From contig OX377202.1 of assembly GCA_947396885.1 (NCBI GenBank), forward strand, positions 29,689,407 to 29,753,406: a DNA stretch of 64,000 nucleotides, read 5' to 3'. The notes below the pieces were generated by a model. The model ran no database searches, was not told the DNA's origin, and saw only the letters and a list, made by a program, of their open reading frames with translations. Below, in pieces: positions 1 to 10,200 of the stretch (its first letter is position 1; each line of letters starts with the position of its first letter). The position numbers were made by a program, and so were the translations under genes. The DNA is from Heligmosomoides polygyrus polygyrus (taxonomy: Eukaryota; Nematoda; Chromadorea; Rhabditida; Heligmosomidae).

Positions 1-2690
1 TCCCCACAACCCAGCGTCGGTTGCGGGCTTCGCCCGCACCCGACTCTGGCCGGGCGGGCCACGCTAGGCTAGCCGACTTCGCCGGCGTCGTGTGTGGTGA
101 ACCATGTGGGGTCAGAAACCCAACCCAACCTTGAGCCCGCTAGGGTCCCCACAACCCAGCGTCGGTTGCGGGCTTCGCCCGCACCCGACTCTGGCCGGGC
201 GGGCCACGCTAGGCTAGCCGACTTCGCCGGCGTCGTGTGTGGTGAGCCATGTGGGATCAGAAACCCAACCCAACCTCGAGCCCGCTAGGGTCCCCACAAC
301 CCAGCGTCGGTTGCGGACTCTGGCCGGGCGGGCCACGCTAGGCTAGCCGACTTCGCCGGCGTCGTGTGTGGTGAGCCATGTGGGGTCAGAAACCCAACCC
401 AACCTCGAGCCCGCTAGGGTCCCCACAACCCAGCGTCGGTTGCGGGCTTCGCCCGCACCCGACTCTGGCCGGGCGGGCCACGCTAGGCTAGCCGACTTCG
501 CCGGCGTCGTGTGTGGTGAGCCATGTGGGATCAGAAACCCAACCCAACCTCGAGCCCGCTAGGGTCCCCACAACCCAGCGTCGGTTGCGGGCTTCGCCCG
601 CACCCGACTCTGGCCGGGCGGGCCACGCTAGGCTAGCCGACTTCGCCGGCGTCGTGTGTGGTGAGCCATGTGGGGTCAGAAACCCAACCCAACCTTGAGC
701 CCGCTAGGGTCCCCACAACCCAGCGTCGGTTGCGGGCTTCGCCCGCACCCGACTCTGGCCGGGCGGGCCACGCTAGGCTAGCCGACTTCGCCGGCGTCGT
801 GTGTGGTGAGCCATGTGGGATCAGAAACCCAACCCAACCTCGAGCCCGCTAGGGTCCCCACAACCCAGCGTCGGTTGCGGACTCTGGCCGGGCGGGCCAC
901 GCTAGGCTAGCCGACTTCGCCGGCGTCGTGTGTGGTGAGCCATGTGGGGTCAGAAACCCAACCCAACCTCGAGCCCGCTAGGGTCCCCACAACCCAGCGT
1001 CGGTTGCGGGCTTCGCCCGCACCCGACTCTGGCCGGGCGGGCCACGCTAGGCTAGCCGACTTCGCCGGCGTCGTGTGTGGTGAGCCATGTGGGGTCAGAA
1101 ACCCAACCCAACCTCGAGCCCGCTAGGGTCCCCACAACCCAGCGTCGGTTGCGGGCTTCGCCCGCACCCGACTCTGGCCGGGCGGGCCACGCTAGGCTAG
1201 CCGACTTCGCCGGCGTCGTGTGTGGTGAGCCATGTGGGATCAGAAACCCAACCCAACCTCGAGCCCGCTAGGGTCCCCACAACCCAGCGTCGGTTGCGGG
1301 CTTCGCCCGCACCCGACTCTGGCCGGGCGGGCCACGCTAGGCTAGCCGACTTCGCCGGCGTCGTGTGTGGTGAGCCATGTGGGGTCAGAAACCCAACCCA
1401 ACCTTGAGCCCGCTAGGGTCCCCACAACCCAGCGTCGGTTGCGGGCTTCGCCCGCACCCGACTCTGGCCGGGCGGGCCACGCTAGGCTAGCCGACTTCGC
1501 CGGCGTCGTGTGTGGTGAGCCATGTGGGATCAGAAACCCAACCCAACCTCGAGCCCGCTAGGGTCCCCACAACCCAGCGTCGGTTGCGGACTCTGGCCGG
1601 GCGGGCCACGCTAGGCTAGCCGACTTCGCCGGCGTCGTGTGTGGTGAGCCATGTGGGGTCAGAAACCCAACCCAACCTCGAGCCCGCTAGGGTCCCCACA
1701 ACCCAGCGTCGGTTGCGGGCTTCGCCCGCACCCGACTCTGGCCGGGCGGGCCACGCTAGGCTAGCCGACTTCGCCGGCGTCGTGTGTGGTGAGCCATGTG
1801 GGGTCAGAAACCCAACCCAACCTCGAGCCCGCTAGGGTCCCCACAACCCAGCGTCGGTTGCGGGCTTCGCCCGCACCCGACTCTGGCCGGGCGGGCCACG
1901 CTAGGCTAGCCGACTTCGCCGGCGTCGTGTGTGGTGAGCCATGTGGGGTCAGAAACCCAACCCAACCTTGAGCCCGCTAGGGTCCCCACAACCCAGCGTC
2001 GGTTGCGGGCTTCGCCCGCACCCGACTCTGGCCGGGCGGGCCACGCTAGGCTAGCCGACTTCGCCGGCGTCGTGTGTGGTGAGCCATGTGGGATCAGAAA
2101 CCCAACCCAACCTCGAGCCCGCTAGGGTCCCCACAACCCAGCGTCGGTTGCGGACTCTGGCCGGGCGGGCCACGCTAGGCTAGCCGACTTCGCCGGCGTC
2201 GTGTGTGGTGAGCCATGTGGGGTCAGAAACCCAACCCAACCTCGAGCCCGCTAGGGTCCCCACAACCCAGCGTCGGTTGCGGGCTTCGCCCGCACCCGAC
2301 TCTGGCCGGGCGGGCCACGCTAGGCTAGCCGACTTCGCCGGCGTCGTGTGTGGTGAGCCATGTGGGGTCAGAAACCCAACCCAACCTCGAGCCCGCTAGG
2401 GTCCCCACAACCCAGCGTCGGTTGCGGGCTTCGCCCGCACCCGACTCTGGCCGGGCGGGCCACGCTAGGCTAGCCGACTTCGCCGGCGTCGTGTGTGGTG
2501 AGCCATGTGGGGTCAGAAACCCAACCCAACCTTGAGCCCGCTAGGGTCCCCACAACCCAGCGTCGGTTGCGGGCTTCGCCCGCACCCGACTCTGGCCGGG
2601 CGGGCCACGCTAGGCTAGCCGACTTCGCCGGCGTCGTGTGTGGTGAGCCATGTGGGATCAGAAACCCAACCCAACCTCGAGCCCGCTAGG
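1..2690. repeat. Higher-order satellite array (145/129-bp units)
   Basis: Nineteen head-to-tail units can be laid out: fifteen of about 145 bp and four of 129 bp, the short ones starting at 291, 855, 1564 and 2128. Each unit begins near TCCCCACAACCCAGCG and ends near GAGCCCGCTAGGG. Units are almost identical but carry diagnostic single-base variants (GGGGTC versus GGGATC; CCTCGAG versus CCTTGAG). These variants recur in the order short, plain, T-type, A-type, giving a 564-bp higher-order period with one 709-bp expansion (855-1563). The array is much more GC-rich than the rest of the window and runs off its left edge. Every 61-64-residue ORF inside it is a shadow of the repeat, not a gene. Confidence 0.97.
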
Positions 2691-2762
2691 AATGCTTCCT
2701 TACCCAGCGACGGCTGCCGGCTTCGCCGGCAACCGACGCTGAGTAAGCAAGCATCCCTAGCG
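2684..2762. repeat. 79-bp near-perfect palindrome at the satellite edge
   Basis: The arms run from CGCTAGG at 2684 to CCTAGCG ending at 2762 and meet at a GCCGGC-TTC-GCCGGC centre, with only a few mismatches. The left half (CCCAGCG, CGG, CTTCGCC) resembles the first 45 bases or so of the satellite unit, and the outermost bases are the end of the last unit. The satellite may have grown out of, or into, such a palindromic element. Confidence 0.85.
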
Positions 2763-2798
2763 TTGATAACGAAAAAGTGCAGAAAAGAGTAACCGGCC

Positions 2799-3185
2799 GT
2801 GTGGGGTAATGGTCAGGGTAAGGCTGTAGACATAGAGGAAGATTGAACGGAAGAAATGCCATCTGCGATGCAAAATAATAGTAAAAATGTGCGAAAAAGA
2901 GCAGCCGGTTGTCATACTGCACAGTGGAAAAGGATTCAATTTATTATGGAGTCGTAGCTTCCCTGGTAATGGGGTAGTGGTAAAAGTATGGCGGCAAACA
3001 TAGAGGTAAATTGAAACAAAAAACGGCTTATGTGAGGCAAAATAGCAAAAGAAAAATGCAGAACGGGGCAACCCGTTGTCATACTGAACAGTGGAAGAGG
3101 ATTCAATTTCTGTAGTAGCAGCAACCCTGGTAGTGGTGAAGGGTAGTGGTAAAATTATGGCGGTAAAAATAGTGGAAGGTTGCAC
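2799..3185. repeat. Degenerate tandem repeat of about 175 bp
   Basis: Blocks containing GTAGTGGTAAAA, TATGGCGG and CATAGAGG recur near 2808, 2968 and 3146, and the block GTTGTCATACTG recurs at about 2907 and 3077. This makes roughly 2.3 diverged copies directly after the palindrome. ORFs here on the minus strand share the repeated text and are not believed to be genes. Confidence 0.65.
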
Positions 3186-3190
3186 CACAC

Positions 3191-4609
3191 AGGAGAGTTG
3201 GGACGGAACACTGAGGTATGACCGCTAGACACGTATTGGGAAGAGACCTCTTTCGAAATCACCCTACGTCAGGCAGTCGATGGTAAACAACAGTGGTGGA
3301 CAACTGTCAAGCGTCTTCGTTTGGACAACTGGCAACCGCACCGCAAACTTGGGTGATTAAACCGGCCAGCTAGGCAGTATACGAATTGCGGGTGGCTAAC
3401 ATCGGACAAAAAACCCTTCCTCTTTTATATATGGGGGGATATCCGCGAGGGACACCGCGCAGATCACCCTTAACGTGACCAGCGTCGTATCAAGCCAACA
3501 CGGGAAAGGAGCAAAAAAGATTAGGAACGAAAAGGTTCCCATGGGAGATAAACCATTTGAGGTGGATTGATTAAAAACAAAAAAAGGACGATGCTAAGAA
3601 AGACAATTTCGGGATGCGCCACCATACAACACCTTTGCGATTCCATGGGAGACAATGACTGCAAACATCGCTTTTGCAACAATTTGCGGAATCCAACGAA
3701 AGGAAATTACGGCGTTTTATGGTTCACAAACGAGAACGGTAGCAACTGTCGACCCGCGCGGTTAACACTTGATATGTCTTTCTTTCCATAGAATTGCTTT
3801 GACTAAGTAGAACTGACAGCGATGATGTGCCGCTGAAGGTTTATACGTGGACCCTTAATGGAACAATGGCATTTAAAGCTGTTTAAAGAAGATAAAGATT
3901 TTGGTCAACAACAGCTTTGCGGAATCCGGCAGCTGTGCCGAAATAGCAGTTTTTTTAAACAGCAACACATGGTAACAACTGCAGCAACAACTAACAGACT
4001 GCAGCTTGAAGTGGTCAGCCTAGCGCCAGCAAAAATGCACATAAAGAAAGTGATAGCAGGCACATCAGAACGGCTTGGCAATTAACAAGTATTCAGCTAC
4101 AAACAACGCTTGAGCAATCTCCTCTCGCACTCTCATCAGTTGCTAATTTGTCAGTCGGTTCCTGTAAAACCGAAAGCTACGTATTCGACACAATAACGGA
4201 TTTGCCGTAAACGTGTCAACATGACACTAATTCAAGCTGCGTTTCTCACTAATGTTGCCTGCGGAAGTTGTCTAAACCCGTCGTTTCCGTTTAGATAATG
4301 ATTTCTTACAGAAAAAAAACGAATGTCAAAAGGATATAACAAGTTTGCGAGACAAATTGCTATCCATGCACAGCTACTTAGCTGTAAGACCTAACTGCAG
4401 ATGTGAAGGTGGAAGAAAACCGTGTAGGCGTCCGAGTTCGTTGAAGGAAGCTACAGAAAGGTGGGAAACATATTGACCTCAATAGTGTGCTGTTTGAAGT
4501 GACACTGTAGTCAGTAAAGTTTAAAAGATAGAGGTCGACAATACTCGATCCATCTGCGGGATTCTAGTCCAACGTGATATTCTGAAGGCACTCGACTAGC
4601 AATTTCTTT
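3191..4609. other. No gene recognised
   Basis: Two short plus-strand ORFs (3567-3791 and 3858-4085) have no recognisable domain, no convincing splice frame and no link to a neighbour. I see nothing here I can support. Confidence 0.4.
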
Positions 4610-4790
4610 GCGTATTTGGCCTATATGTGATGCCAGCCAACGGACAAGTCTAGGAAGGACGGAACATAGACTTGTCCGTTGGCTAGCTATGTTCCGTCCT
4701 TCCCAGACTTGTCCGGTACCAATTCACAGATCCCGGACTGATGAAAGACTTGATCGGTCTGGGCGGGAAATCCCAACCATGAAGTTTGGA
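4610..4790 (-). repeat. Degenerate tRNA-SINE copy interrupted by an inverted duplication
   Basis: Read on the minus strand, this matches the SINE family seen at 61140 and 48455 (blocks TTCCCAGAC, GGTACCAATTCAC, GGGCGGGAAATC, GCGTATTTGGCC). In the middle, about 4634-4712, the segment ACGGACAAGTCTAGGAAGG is present both forward and inverted, giving a hairpin that other copies lack. Confidence 0.7.
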
Positions 4791-4859
4791 CAGACTACTC
4801 GTTGACATTTCGAAGTCACATGTACCTTATTCATCAATGAGACCTACGTCTAAAACTCA

Positions 4860-5820
4860 CGTCATTTAACAAACTCACGTCATTTAAAAATCTTGTTCCC
4901 GCACGGTGCTCAATAGCTCCAATTTCCCTCCTTAGCCTACTTTCTATGTTTGTTTTTTTCACTTCTTTATTACTTTTTTATTTTTATTACATATAAGAGC
5001 TGTTCTATTTTGCTCTATCGTGAGTCACTGAATGTTGTATCTCGGCTCGTTTTATGTTGTTATCTTACATGCGTATGTAATATATGCGTCCAATAAATAA
5101 ATAAATAAAAATAAGTATATGGAGGTGAGTGAATATCAAATAAAGCCGCGCAGAAGTGACCTATCTCAGCATTTTCAAAACCTCTAGAGAGGTTTTAGGA
5201 ACAACACTTCTGCACAAACACTAAGAGCCCGCTGCTAACTTGATGGTATTCAGGATCTGCAGTATTCTATTGTATTGTATTGCTTAACAGAATAAAGTGA
5301 AGGCCCAATGTTAACTGAATGGGTTAGAATTCATTTCAACAACACTTTGAAGCCGCCAAAGATTTGTGAAGGGACGCCGTTCGCGATATAGCTCTAGATT
5401 AACCGGTGCATTTCAACATACGCTCAACATTCTTTGCCAACATTTGAGAATGCCCCACTTTAAAGTCGCACAAATGCATTCGTCAGTGTGTAAAAGACTA
5501 TCGCACGGGAGCAGTAAACTTATTGCATAGGTATTAACAATGAAAACTTGTTTTTAATGAACTATCATCTTCTGCGTTAACGAATATGCCGCTTTTCCCA
5601 CCAGATTTGATGATGTTTTCTACTTTTTCCCACCCACTTTTCTGCATTAGAGAGTGCGCATCTCCAACCGGCCCGCTATTGTTCAAAAAACAGCAACCTA
5701 TAATCAGATCAACATTATCTGAAACGAGGATGCAAACTGCATCTAGTCTAGTGTATAGGACGCATCACTACAAAAGCGAACAATGCCTACGTATATACAT
5801 TGGATCCGGTCGACAATCTT
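4860..5820. other. AT-rich stretch, no gene recognised
   Basis: It contains a short (AATA)n tract at about 5093-5112 and several possible AATAAA signals, but no exon I could place. I see no domain in the ORF at 5586-5831. Confidence 0.4.
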
Positions 5821-5985
5821 CGGATAATTAGATGACTCAGATAACGGCGGTTTTGCGGACCCGGATTTTTGGATGATTCGGATAAAGGCGGTTTTGACAC
5901 CCTCGGATTTTTGGATGATTCGAATAACGACAATTCCGCGAACACTGAATTTTTGGATGATTCGGATCGGGATATCCGAATCGGA
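5821..5985. repeat. 42-bp tandem repeat, four copies
   Basis: The motif GGATTTTTGGATGATTCGG starts at 5863, 5905 and 5947, with a more diverged copy from 5821, giving a 42-bp period (14 codons). It stays open in several frames on both strands, which accounts for the overlapping ORFs at 5743-6192, 5837-6097 and 5869-6099. Confidence 0.85.
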
Positions 5986-7061
5986 TACCCGAAAATGATT
6001 CATTCGGATCCAATGTATACCTACGTACTGGTGTCCCAAATGGGAAATCGCAAAGTGATGTTCTCCCGTAAAATAGCTCAACCTGTTGTCCTTGCATAAC
6101 AGTCCCTGTTCAGAATTTCCGCAGTTGAACAGATTCAGAAAAGCGCTCCCTTCCAAATGGGATAGATCTGTGAACTTATCCAGGCATTTCAAAAATTGGC
6201 TAGCTCCATATTGTTTCGGACAATTTCAGTTCCAATGAATAACCATGACTAGAGCATTATTCCCAAACTAATTATACCAACCATCTTTATTCTCATTTTT
6301 CGCTCCAAAATGGAAATATTGTTTTCTACTATTCCCATTCAAGTTTAATACCGAAAAACGCTACTAAATATACGACAAAACGCCTGCTAGATCTAAAGTA
6401 AATTCTACGAAGTTTCACGAAACAAAATCTCCTGAAATGCCACCGCACCGCAACTAAATCGGCTGACTTGACCTTCGACTGGGAATGACTCACGAGCAGA
6501 AAACTTCAAGGTCTCGCGCAGCTAAAGTTTCGCTGTAAAATACCACAGCAACAGATTCCGTCAAGTCCGTCCACCTTACAGACAATACATGCCGATAAAT
6601 TGTGGTCAGAGCCAAAAAGGTCAGATTCAGAGCATATCATAATGCAGGACTGACGCCCTGCTCGGAAAATTTGAATCTGATAGGTAGCAGAAGAAGAGAA
6701 TGTGAACTTTTTTCAGTGAAAGCGACTGGCCGCAGCGCACAACTGATAGCGATAGTCGCCTTCGAAAGGGCACTCAGAGCGCTCTGCCACTTACGAATGG
6801 TGAAATAACCTGCCGGGATTAGAGAACAAAAGATGTGGCATTGCCCGGCAACACATCGGATAGAAAGTATCTACGAGAATAAGCAAAGATCGACGTAAAT
6901 GAGTGCCACTCCTTTCTACAGCGCGTTCTTTCGGGTCTTAATTGGGCGGCTCAGCGAATGTATGAAAATCTCTGCTTGAGTACAATGATCACAGTAGTGT
7001 CTATCCGAGCGCAACAGAGACCACGTCTCTACACATGACAAGGTTCTTTGATAAGAAGCCA
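5986..7061. other. No gene recognised
   Basis: Unique-looking intergenic sequence. The ORF at 6602-6808 has no recognisable feature. The region lies downstream of the cct-3 gene. Confidence 0.4.
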
Positions 7062-7067
7062 TTTATT
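7062..7067 (-). terminator. Candidate cct-3 polyadenylation signal
   Basis: An AATAAA hexamer on the minus strand, about 230 bases beyond the cct-3 stop codon, is the first such hexamer downstream of the stop. Confidence 0.5.
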
Positions 7068-7296
7068 AAACGTAGAAACAAAGAAATCAACAACTTCAAC
7101 AAATCTCAAACCACTGACTGACAAGAGCAGCTTACGTTGCTGAAATTGCAGACTACAAAAGATCATCGCGATGGGGAGAGTTCAGGAGATTGAGTAGTGT
7201 GAAGAAAACGTTCGCGTGGAGCAAAGCAAGACGTGGCCAATACACAAGCGGCTACAGACAGCGACACTCGACGAGACCAGACATGAGAGAGCGGAG

Positions 7297-10200
7297 TTAT
7301 TGCGGCATCTCCTCCACTGGTCCGTTGGCCGGCTGCTTCTTCGTGCCGGACACAATATCGTCGATGCGCAACAGCATCACCTGAATGCCACAAGTTGCAC
7401 TTTTTCAAAAGACACGCATGTCGTCGCATTACGTAAACCGAACCAGTCGACAGCTGAATGCTCAGCTCGCTTAAGAGTACTTACCAGAAATTTTTAGTTT
7501 TTAATTATACGAAACATCGCAAAACACAGTTATTTCATAAAAGCCAAGGCCAACTATTAAGAACGCAAGTCGATCCATAAATAATTCTAGGACATAACGG
7601 GATCTTGTGGCAGAGCTTCTATTGGTTTGTTCCTCTTCTGTTTTTCATTTATTTCTGGGTGTCTATTATTGCATGTTCTTCTTATATATGCATGTTCTTA
7701 TCCTACTTTGGCCTAGAACGTTAGCCAATGTGTAATAGAAGTTTTGGTCAATTTTTGAACACAATAGAGATCATGATCTGCACCAGTTGATTCAACGCGA
7801 TATTCCTGGAAGCAGAGACTGCAACCAGAGTTTATTAGCTATCCGATCCCGTATTTAGAATTTTGCTTTCAAGAAATTTCGCTTCGCTTACTGCCACTTC
7901 TCTGCAGTGAAAGCGGAACAGTAAAAGCCACGCTAGGTTAACCAATGAAAATTTGTTAAATAATCGATTAACCTCCAATACGCGAAGCCCACTCATCAGC
8001 ATTTACTCGGCCGGGCTATTCACCTCAACAGGCAAAACAGGGGTACACAACGTTAGCTGACTGATCGAATTGATTTGATCGTCCTGATAAACTGGCGATC
8101 TCAGACAAAATCAAAAATGCTGTTCTGACTGGACGCCTGATTTTTTGCTTACTGTGTATCATATTTCTGTGACGACTACAACAGCGAATGCATCGTCTGG
8201 AGGTCTGATTAATCCCCATTGAATACATGTAGTGAAACCACCCTATCAGCTACTGATATTGCATGAACAAGCACACAGACTTAAAACTTAATCCCATGCA
8301 GTGGTATAGGACTATTCATATCTAGAACTTCAGAGAACCTAACTACTGAGTCTTAGGGCGGGGTTTCGCTTAGCTACTCTATAAAACCGTGAGGGCTCTT
8401 CCGTCGATTCCCTAGGAACAGGCGATATCGCCCTGTTCCTAAAAGGACTTGTGAGAGAGTTGTTGAGTGGTTTCACTGCCGCTGTTGCTTCCTTTTTTAA
8501 CAATCAGCCAATACTAAAGCCCTGGTCATTGTCCAGAGCAAGGACTAACCGCTACCCTCTTAGGGGTCTTGCGAAACATTGGCGGTAACCGCTGGCCTCC
8601 AAGAAATACGGGTACATTAGCCATCTCTTGATGAAGCAACATCGGCAGTCGCCCAATTCCAGTGCAACACGACTATCCAATCGGGCTATGTTGGTTTATT
8701 ATAATAGATATCGCAGTAATGTTTCAAGTCGGATTTCAGCGAAATCATCGTGATCACAGAAAAAGCCGTGGGATCAACCAATCCCCCTCTGGTGAAAAAA
8801 GGAGGAAAACCCTCTACGTTCGTTGTTCAACCCTAGACATCAGACGATGTTTCGGCCCAAGACGTCCTACAAAAATGTTCATAACAGCAATGTTCAGAGA
8901 AGCACGAAGAGTGTAGCCCGTGAACCAGCTCTTACACCAACTGCTCATTCTAAGTACCTTGAAATGCTCACCGATCAGTTCAAAAGGTAAAACCCTGCTA
9001 TGAACGTGATTACTGCCTTCGCAGGGAGAGAACGTCATATTTCCGAGATGACAGTTAGATGGATGACATAGTTAGAGTGATTCCTTGGGACATCAAAACT
9101 ATGGATAATTTGTTTTTAGCGCAAGCAAATAAATCCGTCAGAAAAACCTACCGATGTTTCCACAGCGGTTTTCAACACCTGCACACGAACAGTGAGAGGA
9201 TCCCAAATATCCAGCTTGCACATGTCGACCTGAATGACTGCATATAATCTTCAAAAAGGCATAATCATTCCGTTAGGCTGTACATGGTGATGTTCAACGC
9301 CAAGTGAACTGGACTTGGGACACACCATCGGTTTAATTTCTATATGAGATATTCCGGCCAGTTGTTTCCGATAGTTGTATTGCAAGCGCCTATCAACGCA
9401 CTGATAATCCTGCTTTTTTCGGTACAATCAGCAAGGTTAAAAAACTACCAAAACCTTCCAATAATTCATTCAATGTCGGCTATAAAAATAAGCCAAAAAC
9501 CACCAGCTCAGTGAATTTCAGTCTCGGCCCCAATCAGCAAGGAGAAAGTACATAGATCTGCAATACTCACCAACTCTCCGGTAATTCCATTAATTCCCCA
9601 AGTCCAGTTATCAGGGCTTTGAGCGTGTTTCGCACGAAGTGCGGTCAATTGTCGAATAGTATTGCCGGCACAGTTTTGGATAAGAGTGCGAGGAATTACC
9701 TAAAACACCTCCTATTATCACCTGTTAAGGAACAAATCAGTCGTTAAAGAACAAATCAGTCGAAATAACTACGTAACACAGCGAAGCTCCCCCCACACAC
9801 TCGGTTTCGAATCATGAATAGAGATTAGGCGATTGAATTCAATTCCACAGAGCTACTCACGTCCACAACTAAGCAAGGCTATTGCCTCACTTTTCAAGCC
9901 ATTATAAAGTATAGAACGGAATGCACTACCTCAAGAGCTCTAGCAATTGCCTTGTACGGCCACTGTCGTACTCCCTCCATGGACTTTCCTTTCTCTGTGA
10001 TAGCCTGAAGCACATACGTTAACGCTCGCGATGGACACCAACAAAACTGCTCTTGTAAAGCATACCTGAGCAAGAGCCATTTCGAGGGCTCCACCGCCAG
10101 GGACAAGACGTGGGTTAAGCATGATGTTTCTAACAACATGCAGCGAGTCCTGCAGATTGCGCTCCACCTAAACAATAGATAGGAATGAGAATAAAAAGCC

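Noticed and set aside
61..90. Nematode telomere repeat (TTAGGC)
   Set aside because: Only isolated TAGGC-like words occur inside the satellite unit; there is no tandem TTAGGC run.
94..2689. Fourteen near-identical 61-64-residue ORFs in the satellite
   Set aside because: They are one repeat read in one frame, with no splice sites or domain, and they recur exactly with the repeat period.
1..2690. CRISPR-like array
   Set aside because: There are no unique spacers; the whole unit repeats and the genome is animal.
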